From positions 248,001 through 312,000 of the forward strand of contig NZ_JADLQX010000002.1 in the NCBI RefSeq assembly GCF_015477605.1: DNA of 64,000 bases. Direction: 5' to 3'. The notes beneath the pieces are model-generated. The model was not told the origin of the DNA, searched no databases, and saw nothing but the letters and a program-made list of their open reading frames with translations. How positions within the stretch are numbered: position 1 is the stretch's first letter; each line of letters starts with the position of its first letter. A program made the translations under genes and the position numbers. Source of the DNA: Nocardia amamiensis (GTDB taxonomy: Bacteria > Actinomycetota > Actinomycetes > Mycobacteriales > Mycobacteriaceae). Of the stretch, positions 35,720 to 44,422 are shown piece by piece.

Positions 35720-35748
35720 CGACGGCGCGGCCCATGGTCGCGCCGTCG
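35720..35748 (+). terminator. Hairpin terminator after Mn-catalase
   Basis: 10-bp perfect stem CGACGGCGCG / CGCGCCGTCG, 9-nt loop, followed by CAGTTTGTG. Ends the catalase transcript, probably. Confidence 0.6.
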
Positions 35749-35863
35749 CAGTTTGTGCCGGTCGTGCCGGTGTAGCGAGAAAACGCTCGGATGGCGGAGA
35801 CCAGGTGTGCGGCCTCGATAACCGCAAATGAGAAATGTGCCGGGGACGGTTGCCCGAGAGCCA

Positions 35864-35869
35864 TATTCT
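35864..35869 (+). promoter_or_regulatory. -10 element of leaderless membrane-protein gene
   Basis: TATTCT, 6 nt before GTG 35876; supports this start over ATG 35828. Confidence 0.45.
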
Positions 35870-35875
35870 GCCAAT

Positions 35876-36289
35876 GTGACCACCGAACCGGCATCCCCGG
35901 CACGACCATTCCGGCGACGGGTCGCGCTGCTGGCCGCTGGTGGAATGCTGGCGGTCGGTGGCGCCGCCACCCGGCGGTTCAGCTGGTCGGCCACGGCGTT
36001 GGTGGCCGTGCTCACGGTCGTGGCTTCGGCGCTGGCCTGGCGTGCGCGGCCCGTGCGGACTGCACCGAGCGCCCGGCTGCGGCGAGGCGTGGCACTGTGG
36101 TCGACGTTGCTGGTCGCGGCGGCGATCTGGGAGGTCTATGCCTTTGCGCGGCAACCGGATCGGATGCGGCCGAGTGTGGAACACCCGACCTTGTCGACGC
36201 TGCTGGATCCGGCACTCGAGCAGTGGCCGCTGCGGTTGGCCGGCTGGTTGGTGTGGCTGGGTGCCGGCTGGTGGCTGGTGTCGCGATGA
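35876..36289 (+). CDS. Small integral membrane protein
   Basis: 137 residues with four predicted hydrophobic segments (VALLAAGGMLAVGGAAT, WSATALVAVLTVVASALAW, GVALWSTLLVAAAIWEVYAFA, LRLAGWLVWLGAGWWLV). The spacing WEVYAFARQPDRMRPSVEHP is the recognisable loop. Function unknown. Overlaps the next gene by ATGA, so the two are a coupled pair. Confidence 0.7.
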   Translation: MTTEPASPARPFRRRVALLAAGGMLAVGGAATRRFSWSATALVAVLTVVASALAWRARPVRTAPSARLRRGVALWSTLLVAAAIWEVYAFARQPDRMRPSVEHPTLSTLLDPALEQWPLRLAGWLVWLGAGWWLVSR

Positions 36290-36486
36290 GCGATCGGGCG
36301 ATTGTCGTCATCGGGTTCGCGCTGGTCCTGGTGGCCACGCTAGGCGCGGTCGTACTGACGCACGTTCGCCGGGATCTGGTCGCGCCGGTCGGTGAAACGG
36401 TCAGGTACTTGACCCGCACTCGGGCGGCGCGCATCGCCGCCGTTCTTGTCTGGGCATGGCTCGGCTGGCACTTTCTGGCGCGGTAG
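36286..36486 (+). CDS. Small membrane protein (possibly DUF6186)
   Basis: 66 residues: one N-terminal membrane segment (AIVVIGFALVLVATLGAVVL) and a second near the end (IAAVLVWAWLGWHFL) with a basic loop TRTRAAR. ATG overlaps the upstream stop (ATGA). Probably works with the preceding four-helix protein. Family assignment is tentative. Confidence 0.65.
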   Translation: MSDRAIVVIGFALVLVATLGAVVLTHVRRDLVAPVGETVRYLTRTRAARIAAVLVWAWLGWHFLAR

Positions 36487-36526
36487 GGAAACAGGGTGCT
36501 GCATCGGTGGTACTGTGGAGACGACC

Positions 36527-36538
36527 GAATGAACATTC
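36527..36538. promoter_or_regulatory. TetR-type operator GAATGAACATTC
   Basis: Arms GAATG/CATTC around AA, a classic TetR-family operator shape, between a TACTGT -10 (36511-36516) and the GGAGG site of the SDR gene. Likely bound by the TetR gene two positions downstream in the same operon. Confidence 0.65.
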
Positions 36539-36553
36539 AATCAGGAGGTCCTG

Positions 36554-37492
36554 ATGTTCTGGAGTGCAGCGCAGATCCCGGACCAGCGCGGCCGGACGGC
36601 CGTGGTGACCGGCGCCAATAGTGGATTGGGACTCGAAACCGCGCGACAGCTCGCCGCGAAGGGCGCGCATGTCGTGATGGCAGTACGGAATCAGCGAAAA
36701 GCGGAGGCCGCGGTCGAGGAGATTCGCGGCAGCGCGCCGGATGCCTCGCTCGAGCTGGTGGCGTTGGATCTCGCGTCCCAAGCGTCGGTCCGGGCCGCGG
36801 CCGAGCAGATCCTCGGCGCCCATGAGCGTGTCGACCTGCTGGTCAACAATGCCGGTGTCATGGCGATCGGTGAGACCAAGACCGTCGACGGGTTCGAGAC
36901 GCAGTTCGGTGTGGACCATCTCGGGCATTGGACACTGACCGCGCTGCTGATGCCCGCATTGCGGCGGGCCCATGGCGCGCGGGTCGTCACGGTGACGAGC
37001 ACGGCGCATCACATGGGCCGCGCCGTCGATCCGGCCAACCCGCACCTCGATGGCCGCTACCGGCCGTGGCGCGCCTACGGGCAGGCCAAACTCGCCAACT
37101 TCCACTTCGGCCTCGGCCTGCAGCGCGAGTTCGACAAGGCGGGCGCGGCCACGGCGAGCCTGATCGCGCATCCGGGGTTGTCGGACACCAACCTGCAAGC
37201 GGTCAGCGTAGAAGAGTCCGGCGGAGGTCTCACTCAGCGCATCGGCCTCTGGGCAGCCCGGCACACGGGCATGTCCGCGGCCGACGGGGCGTTGCCACAG
37301 CTGCGTGCGGCGACGGACCCGGCGGCGAAGGGCGGCGAGTTCTACGGGCCGCTGTACGTCAACAACGGGCCGCCGGTACGCAAGCCGATATTCCGCAGGT
37401 TCGGCATGAGCACCGCGATCGCGAAGCTGTGGGAGGTCTCCGAGCGCGAGACCGGGGTGTCGATCGACGTGTCCGCCCCGGCGGGCAGATGA
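36554..37492 (+). CDS. Short-chain dehydrogenase/reductase (retinol dehydrogenase-like)
   Basis: 312 residues. NADP-binding TGANSGLG near residue 20, NNAG, and active-site region TSTAHHMG ... YGQAK. Similar in length and motifs to RDH/WWOX-type SDRs. Interconverts an alcohol and carbonyl; substrate unknown. AGGAGG precedes ATG. Overlaps the TetR gene by ATGA and is preceded by its operator. Confidence 0.9.
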   Translation: MFWSAAQIPDQRGRTAVVTGANSGLGLETARQLAAKGAHVVMAVRNQRKAEAAVEEIRGSAPDASLELVALDLASQASVRAAAEQILGAHERVDLLVNNAGVMAIGETKTVDGFETQFGVDHLGHWTLTALLMPALRRAHGARVVTVTSTAHHMGRAVDPANPHLDGRYRPWRAYGQAKLANFHFGLGLQREFDKAGAATASLIAHPGLSDTNLQAVSVEESGGGLTQRIGLWAARHTGMSAADGALPQLRAATDPAAKGGEFYGPLYVNNGPPVRKPIFRRFGMSTAIAKLWEVSERETGVSIDVSAPAGR

Positions 37493-38052
37493 CGACGGCG
37501 CCGGTGGACCGCGCCGCCGCGGTCCGCCGGTCGCTGCGTACTTTGGTGGCGCGCAATGGTTTTCACGGCACCTCGATGAACGCCGTCGCCAAACAGGCCG
37601 GTGTGGCGACCGGCACCGCCTACACGCACTACGCGTCCAAGGACGAACTGGTGCTGGCCGCCTACCGGGAAACGAAGGCTCAGCTCGCGGCGGCCGCCAC
37701 GACCGGCCTAGATGCCGGTATGCCGCCGGCGGAGCGTTTTCGCGGTGTCTGGGTGAACAGCTACCGCTATCTCGAAGCACACCGCGATCACGCCCGTTTC
37801 CTGCTGCAGGTCGACAACTCGCCGTATCGCGAGGCCGCCCATCAGGCAGCGATCGCCGACGGTGACCCGCTGGTGGAGCAGGTGGCGCTGCCCGACGTCG
37901 CCGCCCGGCTGCTGCCGCTGCCGCTCGAGGTGCTCTACGAACTGGGCCTCGCGCCCGCCGTGCGGCTCGCGGCCGGCGGAATGGAGCTGACCGAGGACCA
38001 GCTCGGCGACATCGCCGCCGCGTGCTGGCGGGCGATCAGCCGACCGGGCTGA
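37489..38052 (+). CDS. TetR family regulator
   Basis: 187 residues. N-terminal HTH (LRTLVARNGFHGTSMNAVAKQAGVATGTAYTHYASKDELVLAAY) followed by a helical ligand domain. Coupled to the SDR gene by ATGA, so it is probably an autoregulated repressor controlling its own operon through the GAATGAACATTC site. Confidence 0.9.
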   Translation: MTTAPVDRAAAVRRSLRTLVARNGFHGTSMNAVAKQAGVATGTAYTHYASKDELVLAAYRETKAQLAAAATTGLDAGMPPAERFRGVWVNSYRYLEAHRDHARFLLQVDNSPYREAAHQAAIADGDPLVEQVALPDVAARLLPLPLEVLYELGLAPAVRLAAGGMELTEDQLGDIAAACWRAISRPG

Positions 38053-38224
38053 GTCCGGAGCCCGGCTCGGTCTCCAGCCGAACCCGCCGTCGTCGCGGTC
38101 GCCGAGCGGATCCGGCCGCGCATCGCTTTGCGCCTGATCGTCCCGGAAAAATCCGTTGTCCGGGACGGGATCGGACCGTAGCGTCCCTTCGGTTTGTCCA
38201 CCGATCAACCGAAGGAGAACCGTC

Positions 38225-38713
38225 ATGGAACCCGTCACCGAACGCGACATCCGATCGTCGTTCGTCAACTGTTCGAAGGGAGATGCCAAGCGGCTGCCCG
38301 TGCCAAGGGACCTGGACGAGCGGCCATGGGACGATCTGGACTTTCTCGGCTGGAGCGATCCTTCCTTGCCCGGCCGGGGCTACCTCGTCGTCCCGCAGGA
38401 TGACCGCCTGGTCGGCGTCGCGCTGCGCTACGCCACCGGCGGCAACGGCCGGGCACAGATGTGCACGATCTGCCTGACCGGCCACGTCGGCGGCGGCGTA
38501 TCCCTGATGACCGCGCACAAGGCGGGGGAATCCGGGCGGCGAGGTAACTCGGTCGGAACCTACATGTGCACCGATCTCGCCTGCCCGCTGTACGCGCGCA
38601 ACAAGAAACGGCCCGCGCTCGGGAGCCGCTATCGAGAGGATCTCACGCTCGAGGAGAAGATCGAACGGGTGCGCGACAACATGACCGCGTTCCTCGCCAA
38701 GCTCTACGCCTGA
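38225..38713 (+). CDS. FBP-domain treble-clef zinc finger protein (EF-G binding type)
   Basis: 162 residues with RGYLVVPQDDRLVGVALR, zinc-type CTICLTGH and MCTDLACPLYARNKKRP blocks (C-x2-C ... C-x4-C). This is the FBP C-terminal treble clef that in FusB-type proteins binds elongation factor G and in actinobacteria occurs as a stand-alone protein. A role at the ribosome is inferred. AAGGAG upstream of ATG 38225. Confidence 0.82.
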   Translation: MEPVTERDIRSSFVNCSKGDAKRLPVPRDLDERPWDDLDFLGWSDPSLPGRGYLVVPQDDRLVGVALRYATGGNGRAQMCTICLTGHVGGGVSLMTAHKAGESGRRGNSVGTYMCTDLACPLYARNKKRPALGSRYREDLTLEEKIERVRDNMTAFLAKLYA

Positions 38714-39104
38714 TCCTGCTCTCGATACCTGTCCACCCGGCAGCCGACGAGCTGCCCGCCCGAACGGAGGTAGATGCCATGTGCCGACACTCGAGGATCA
38801 CCGGTCGAGCCGCCCGGGTTCTGCGGCTACACCGCAACAGGACCCGGGCGGTGCCGGATTCCTCGCCGGTCGTGTCGGCCCGGATTGCCCGGACCGTCCC
38901 GTCCGGCGAGGAATCCGCATTGCCAGAGCGGTTGGATCCCAATAGATTCCGTCTGGGCGATGCGCCCGCGGACGCATTATTGCGGCGGGTCCTGGCGCGC
39001 GGGTTCCCATCTCGCACAAGCTCGGTGCACCGGGCACGCGGTCGGGAGCGGCCGCCGCCGCTAGAGCTTCCCACTGCCGGGAGCATGACCGGGTGAGCAG
39101 GCAG
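38714..39104. other. Intergenic region, weak small ORF only
   Basis: About 390 bases. The only candidate gene is the weak frame at 38779-39096. Nothing else recognised. Confidence 0.3.
38779..39096 (+). CDS. Doubtful small ORF
   Basis: 105 codons from an ATG with CGGAGG 8 nt upstream. Composition is Arg-rich like a GC-rich shadow, with no recognisable domain; the ribosome-binding site is the only argument for it. Probably not a gene. Confidence 0.15.
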   Translation: MCRHSRITGRAARVLRLHRNRTRAVPDSSPVVSARIARTVPSGEESALPERLDPNRFRLGDAPADALLRRVLARGFPSRTSSVHRARGRERPPPLELPTAGSMTG

Positions 39105-39506
39105 TCAGTCCACTGGCGCTTCGGTTTCCTGCACGGTCAACCAGCGCACTGCGCCTGGGTCATCGATCGTCAGCACGGCGGTGACCCGCCGCCGGGTCAC
39201 GCTTCCGGGCGCCCGGTGCGTCTCCAGGAAACGAACCACCGCCACGCTCTGCGACCGCATGAGTTCCTCGACTTCGGACACCTCGATGGCCATCCCCGGC
39301 ACGGAGTTCCCAGCTCGGCGCACAACGGCGATCAGCTCGCTGCGGCTCAGCACGTCGCCGCCGGTCGTCACCATGGAAAACCGCTCGTGCTGCGCCGCCG
39401 CGAACCGCTCGAACACCTCGACCGGCGCCTGCGAGCCCAGCCACGTCGCGAGGTCGGCATGCAACCGCTCGACCACGCCGACAAGATCGATACCCATGCG
39501 CGGCAT
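39105..39506 (-). CDS. NTF2/DUF4440-like protein
   Basis: 133 residues: LVGVVERLHADLATWLGSQAPVEVFERFAAAQHERFSMVTTGGDVLSRSELI is the DUF4440/SnoaL-like alpha+beta opening, followed by strands (VAVVRFLETHRAP, RRVTAVLTID, RWLTVQETE). Small-molecule binding or isomerase fold; role unknown. 16 nt downstream of the VOC gene on the same strand, probably one operon. Confidence 0.7.
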   Translation of the reverse strand: MPRMGIDLVGVVERLHADLATWLGSQAPVEVFERFAAAQHERFSMVTTGGDVLSRSELIAVVRRAGNSVPGMAIEVSEVEELMRSQSVAVVRFLETHRAPGSVTRRRVTAVLTIDDPGAVRWLTVQETEAPVD

Positions 39507-39522
39507 CGTACGTCCAGTGAAA

Positions 39523-39912
39523 TCAAAAGCCGCCGTACGGGACGGTGATCAACTCCAGGTAATGACCACTGGGATCGAGGAAGTACACGCCGCGCCCGCC
39601 GTCGTTGTGATTGATCTCGCCAGGACGCTGCCGGCGCGGATCGGCCCAATGATCGAGTCGATAGCGCTGGATCTTGGCGTAGGCCGCGTCGAATTCGGCC
39701 TCGGAGATCAGGAACGCGTAATGCTGGGGCTGGATTTCGCCGAGATCGGCCGGCACGTTCGCGAAGTCGAAGGTGACGCCGTCCGCGAGGGACACCGGAA
39801 TGAACGGTCCCCACGGTGCTCCGACTTCCAAGCCCAGGATATCCGCCCAGAATTCGGCGGACTCGCGGTTGTCGTGACAACCGACAATGGTGTGGTTGAA
39901 CTGAACGGACAG
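39523..39912 (-). CDS. VOC/glyoxalase-fold protein with probable CTG start
   Basis: 129 residues: VQFNHTIVGCHDNRESAEFWADILGLE opening, VSLADGVTFDFA, YAFLISEAEFDAAYAKI and YFLDPSGHYLELIT with the typical metal-site His/Glu positions. Related proteins, as I recall them, begin MSVQFNHTIV. Here no ATG, GTG or TTG stands at that place; CTG (39912-39910) does, with GAGGAG 8 nt upstream. Extending upstream in frame gives only unrelated sequence. A rare CTG start, or a mutated start, is inferred. Confidence 0.75.
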   Translation of the reverse strand: MSVQFNHTIVGCHDNRESAEFWADILGLEVGAPWGPFIPVSLADGVTFDFANVPADLGEIQPQHYAFLISEAEFDAAYAKIQRYRLDHWADPRRQRPGEINHNDGGRGVYFLDPSGHYLELITVPYGGF

Positions 39913-40123
39913 TGGAATTGCTCCTCTGAGTCGTGACGATCCCGACCCCGGGCTCGGTACAAGGCGGCCAACGGGAGCACCGTCACGGTCGGCGAAGATA
40001 GCACCGAATCGCGGAACCCGCCAGCGCCGGGGAATCGAAGTCCCGTGGTGCTGCCGCCGCAGCGGCCAGACCCCGCTTTTCGAGCGCAGCAGGCGCTGCA
40101 TGAACGAGCACAGCGCAGCGAAC

Positions 40124-40129
40124 TAAACT
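40124..40129 (+). promoter_or_regulatory. -10 element of leaderless alcohol dehydrogenase gene
   Basis: TAAACT, 7 nt before ATG 40137, no ribosome-binding site. Confidence 0.5.
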
Positions 40130-40136
40130 CGGCGGA

Positions 40137-41249
40137 ATGAGGATTCGTGGCGCGGTACTGGAACGGATCGCGGCGCCCGCACCGTTCGCCGAGTCGACGC
40201 CGATCACGGTATGCGACCTGGACCTGCGCGAACCGGGCCCCGGCGAACTGCTGGTCCGGATCGAAGCGGCGGGGCTGTGCCATTCCGACCTCTCCGTCGT
40301 GGACGGCAACCGGGTGCGGCCGGTGCCGATGCTGCTCGGTCACGAGGCCGCGGGACGCGTCGAGTCGGTCGGCCCCGGCGACAGTGATATCGCGGCCGGG
40401 CAGCGCGTCGTGATGACCTTCCTGCCCCGCTGCGGCGAATGCGCGGGCTGCGCGACCGATGGCCGCACGCCCTGCGTGCCCGGCAGCATCGCCAACAACG
40501 CGGGTGAACTGCTCGGCGGGGGACGGCGGTTGCTGCGCGACGGCGCCGAAGTGCACCATCACCTGGGCGTGTCGGCCTTCGCCACGCACGCGGTGGTGGA
40601 CCGCAGGTCGGTGGTCCCGGTCGATGACGACGTCCCCCCGGAGGTCGCGGCCGTGCTCGGCTGCGCGGTGCTGACCGGCGGTGGCGCACTACTGAATTCG
40701 GCGAAGCCGCGTATCGGCGACCGGATCATGGTCGTCGGTCTCGGCGGTGTCGGCATGGCGGCGGTCCTGGTCGCGGTGTCGCTGGCCGCGGAAGGGCACG
40801 AGGTCATCGCGGTCGACACCGTGCCCGACAAGCTCACTCTCGCGCGGGAATTGGGGGCGCACGTGGTGTACACCCCGGCCGAAGTCGCCGAGCTCGGTGT
40901 GCAGGCCGAAGTCGTTGTCGAGGCCGCCGGCAATATCCGCGCCTTCGAGACCGCGGTCGCCGCGACCGCGCCGGGCGGCACCACGGTCACCGTCGGACTC
41001 CCCGCCCCCGACGCCCGTGCGAGCATTTCGCCGCTGGCGCTGGTCGCGCAGGGACGTTCGATCGTGGGCAGTTATCTCGGTTCCGCGGTGCCTTCCCGTG
41101 ACATCCCCGAGTACGTCCGCATGTGGCGGTCGGGACGTCTGCCGGTGGAGCGGCTGGTGTCCGCGCGTGTTGGCCTCGGCGACATCAACCGCGCCATGGA
41201 CGAACTCGCCGCGGGCCACGCCCTGCGTCAGGTGATCGTCTTCGACTGA
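40137..41249 (+). CDS. Zinc-dependent alcohol dehydrogenase (class III/Rxyl-type MDR)
   Basis: 370 residues. Catalytic zinc ligands in GLCHSDLS and GHEAAG; structural zinc motif C-x2-C-x2-C-x7-C in CGECAGCATDGRTPC; nucleotide-binding VVGLGGVGMAA. Oxidises alcohols with NAD; the AdhX/Rxyl_3153-like architecture is common in actinobacteria. Substrate unknown. Convergent with the MarR gene that follows. Confidence 0.9.
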   Translation: MRIRGAVLERIAAPAPFAESTPITVCDLDLREPGPGELLVRIEAAGLCHSDLSVVDGNRVRPVPMLLGHEAAGRVESVGPGDSDIAAGQRVVMTFLPRCGECAGCATDGRTPCVPGSIANNAGELLGGGRRLLRDGAEVHHHLGVSAFATHAVVDRRSVVPVDDDVPPEVAAVLGCAVLTGGGALLNSAKPRIGDRIMVVGLGGVGMAAVLVAVSLAAEGHEVIAVDTVPDKLTLARELGAHVVYTPAEVAELGVQAEVVVEAAGNIRAFETAVAATAPGGTTVTVGLPAPDARASISPLALVAQGRSIVGSYLGSAVPSRDIPEYVRMWRSGRLPVERLVSARVGLGDINRAMDELAAGHALRQVIVFD

Positions 41250-41271
41250 CGCGTGCGACCCGGTGTGCCGT

Positions 41272-41706
41272 TCACTCGGTGGCCCGGTCCATCGCGTCGA
41301 CGAATCGTTCCAGCAGCCGTGCGAAGTCGGCGCGCTCGCTGGGGGTCCAGTCCGCCATGGCGGCGGCCATGGCGGCCCGACGCCGGGCCTTGGCGGTGGC
41401 GACGGCGTCGCGTCCGGCGGGGGTCAGGCGCAGTACCGCGCGCCGTCCGTCGCGCTGATCGGCGACCCGTTCCAGCAGTCCGGACGAGACTGCCTGGGCG
41501 ACCAAGCGACTCGCACGCGGTTGGTCGACACCGAGAGCGGGAGCGAGTGCGCCGACCGTGTCGGCGGCACCGTCGGCGACGGCGTCGAGCACGCGGAACA
41601 CGGCGACGGGAATCGCGCCGTCGCTGAGCGCTCCACGCGTCTGCCTGCGCCGGATCCGGACCATGGCCGCCTCCACGGCAATGGTGCTCGCGTCATCCTC
41701 GTCCAT
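41272..41706 (-). CDS. MarR family regulator
   Basis: 144 residues. Winged helix: PVAVFRVLDAVADGAADTVGALAPALGVDQPRASRLVAQAVSSGLLERVADQRDGRRAVLRLTPAGRDAV, the DQRDGR wing being typical. Divergent from another winged-helix gene at 41783, with palindromes in the 75-nt gap. Probably represses the divergent gene and itself. Confidence 0.88.
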   Translation of the reverse strand: MDEDDASTIAVEAAMVRIRRRQTRGALSDGAIPVAVFRVLDAVADGAADTVGALAPALGVDQPRASRLVAQAVSSGLLERVADQRDGRRAVLRLTPAGRDAVATAKARRRAAMAAAMADWTPSERADFARLLERFVDAMDRATE

Positions 41707-41735
41707 TTGCCCAGCCTGCCACGTCCGGCCAATAT

Positions 41736-41768
41736 ATGTAATACTACATGTAATTGTTAATTGACATG
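41736..41768. promoter_or_regulatory. Overlapping operator-like palindromes between two MarR-type genes
   Basis: ATGTA-ATAC-TACAT (41736-41749) and CATGT-N12-ACATG (41747-41768) overlap in an AT-rich stretch that is unusual for this GC-rich DNA. Position between divergent regulator genes suggests binding by one or both. Confidence 0.6.
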
Positions 41769-41782
41769 CATAAGGAGCCGTG

Positions 41783-42220
41783 ATGGCTATCCAGCGCGGA
41801 ATCGGATACTGGCTCGTGGAACTCGACCGGTTGATCAACCAGCGTTTCGACGAGGATCTCGCCGCGGGCGGGCTCGGCCGCAGACGTTGGCAGGTACTGC
41901 ACTCACTGGAGGAGGGGCCGCAGCACGCCGGCGACGTCCGCGACGCGCTCGACACCTTCTGGTCCGACGACGCCGAATGGCCCGCCGAACTGGCCGACCT
42001 CATCGAAAACGGGCTGGTTTCCGAGAATGGAGGTGTGCTGTCGCTGACCGAGGCAGGACGAGCGACACACGACGAGGCGTGGGTCCGGATCGGCCGGCGC
42101 AGGCGGCAGATGGCCGACGGCATCACCGGCGAGCAGTTCGCCGAAACCGTGCGGATGCTGCAACGAATGGCGGCGAACCTGGCGGACGCGCCGACAGCGC
42201 AGGTCGGCAGTCCGGCGTAG
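41783..42220 (+). CDS. Winged-helix (MarR/PadR-like) regulator
   Basis: 145 residues: IGYWLVELDRLINQRFDEDLAAGGLGRRRWQVLHSLEEGPQHAGDVRDAL, then ELADLIENGLVSENGGVLSLTEAGRATHDEAW. Architecture is MarR-like (long first helix, central wing). ATG 41783 has AAGGAG 5 nt upstream; GTG 41780 is too close. Divergent from the MarR gene. Confidence 0.8.
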   Translation: MAIQRGIGYWLVELDRLINQRFDEDLAAGGLGRRRWQVLHSLEEGPQHAGDVRDALDTFWSDDAEWPAELADLIENGLVSENGGVLSLTEAGRATHDEAWVRIGRRRRQMADGITGEQFAETVRMLQRMAANLADAPTAQVGSPA

Positions 42221-42272
42221 GGTGCGGCTGCCTCGCTCCGCTCGGTCCGGCGCGATCTATGGATGGACTTAG

Positions 42273-43202
<930 letters not shown>

Positions 43203-43205
<3 letters not shown>

Positions 43206-43280
43206 GCGAGCACCGGCGAGTGAATCATGGACGCGGCCGAGCATTCGCTCGTGCCGGAGCCGAGCGCGGGCGAGTGGACC
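43203..43280 (+). repeat. Interspersed LVPEPSAGE-type repeat, copy B
   Basis: Directly after dapB: GAGCGAGCACCGGCGAG, then GCTCGTGCCGGAGCCGAGCG...GGCGAG. The second block is nearly identical to the two blocks upstream of pgsA and encodes LVPEPSAGE in one frame. Confidence 0.6.
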
Positions 43281-43335
43281 GAGGAGACCGGGCGCGGTTG
43301 CGCAGGATGGCGCCGAGCCCGATCGAGGAGCGGTC

Positions 43336-43836
43336 GTGAGCAGCGCGGAACCGGTCGAGCCGAAGGGCGGCGCGGAGGTCGTCAAGGTCGTCGCGTTGAT
43401 CGCGGCGCTCGTGCTGGTGCTCGGTTTCTACTTCCTGCTGCTGGGCCGGATCGCGTTCAGTCTGATCGGTTCCGGTGACGTGGCGGCGATCGTCATCGGT
43501 GTCGGTGTGCTGATCCTGCCGCTGCTGGGCGTCTGGATCGTCGCGGCCACCGTGCGCGCGGCGCTGGCGCATCAGCACCTGGCGCGGCGTATCCACGACG
43601 AGGGTCTGGAACTGGACACCGAAGAGCTGCCGCGCCTTCCGTCCGGGCGCATCGAGCGTGCGGCCGCCGACGAACTGTTCGCGAAGGTCAAGGCCGAATG
43701 GGAAGCCGATCCGGACAACTGGCGGGTCTCCTACCGTCTGGCGCGGGCCTACGACTACGCGGGTGACCGGACCAGAGCTCGCGAGACCATGCGCCGCGCG
43801 GTCGCGCTGGAACGGCACGAGCGCGACAACACCTGA
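43336..43836 (+). CDS. Membrane protein with TPR-like C-terminus (Rv2772c-like)
   Basis: 166 residues. Two membrane segments (VVALIAALVLVLGFYFLLL and VAAIVIGVGVLILPLLGVWIVAATV), then a soluble tail with DPDNWRVSYRLARAYDYAGDRTRARETMRRAVAL, a TPR-like helix pair. Position after dapB matches Rv2772c. May be a scaffold at the membrane. Start GTG 43336. Confidence 0.78.
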   Translation: MSSAEPVEPKGGAEVVKVVALIAALVLVLGFYFLLLGRIAFSLIGSGDVAAIVIGVGVLILPLLGVWIVAATVRAALAHQHLARRIHDEGLELDTEELPRLPSGRIERAAADELFAKVKAEWEADPDNWRVSYRLARAYDYAGDRTRARETMRRAVALERHERDNT

Positions 43837-43852
43837 CCATCCCGGCGGCCGA

Positions 43853-43858
43853 TACCAT
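43853..43858 (+). promoter_or_regulatory. -10 element of leaderless flavodoxin-like gene
   Basis: TACCAT, 6 nt before GTG 43865. Confidence 0.45.
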
Positions 43859-43864
43859 CGCAGG

Positions 43865-44317
43865 GTGGCCCGGTTGCTGATCATCCATCACACGCCGTCC
43901 CCGCACATGCAGGCGATGTTCGAGGCTGTCGTCTCCGGGGCCACCGACCCCGAGATCGAAGGCGTGGAGGTCGTACGCCGCGCCGCGCTGGCCGTCACCG
44001 CGTCCGACGTGCTGGCCGCCGACGGGTACCTGCTCGGCAGCCCGGCGAACCTGGGATACATGAGCGGTGCGCTCAAGCACGCCTTCGACACGTTCTACTA
44101 CCCGTGCCTCGATTCCACCCGGGGTCGCCCGTACGGCCTATACCTGCACGGGAACGAAGGCACCGAGGGCGCCGAGCGCGGCGTGGTCGGCGTGACCACC
44201 GGACTGGGCTGGGAGCAGGCCGCCGCCGTTGTCGTGGTGTCCGGTCCACCCGACAAGGAAGACCTGCAGCGGTGCTGGGAACTCGGCGCGACGTTGGCCG
44301 CGGGACTCATGGTCTGA
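43865..44317 (+). CDS. Flavodoxin-fold FMN reductase-like protein (Rv2771c-like)
   Basis: 150 residues: RLLIIHHTPSPHMQAMFEAV phosphate-binding loop, ADGYLLGSPANLGYMSGALKHAFDTFYYP (the NADPH-dependent FMN reductase/WrbA-like signature), LYLHGNEGTEGAERGVV. A small flavoprotein oxidoreductase. Leaderless GTG start. Corresponds in position to Rv2771c. Confidence 0.82.
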   Translation: MARLLIIHHTPSPHMQAMFEAVVSGATDPEIEGVEVVRRAALAVTASDVLAADGYLLGSPANLGYMSGALKHAFDTFYYPCLDSTRGRPYGLYLHGNEGTEGAERGVVGVTTGLGWEQAAAVVVVSGPPDKEDLQRCWELGATLAAGLMV

Positions 44318-44422
44318 GTCGTCCCCCGATTTCTGGTGTCTGACCATTCCGCACCATCGACCGGCATACTGTCATGGCTGTTGTTCCGGTGGGGTTGTGA
44401 GTAGCTCGGATGGGAGAGTCAG

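Noticed and set aside
38566..39096. Plus-strand frame of 176 codons overlapping the FBP-domain gene
   Set aside because: Overlaps the FBP gene in another frame; only the short section from 38779 has any ribosome-binding site, and it is listed at very low confidence.
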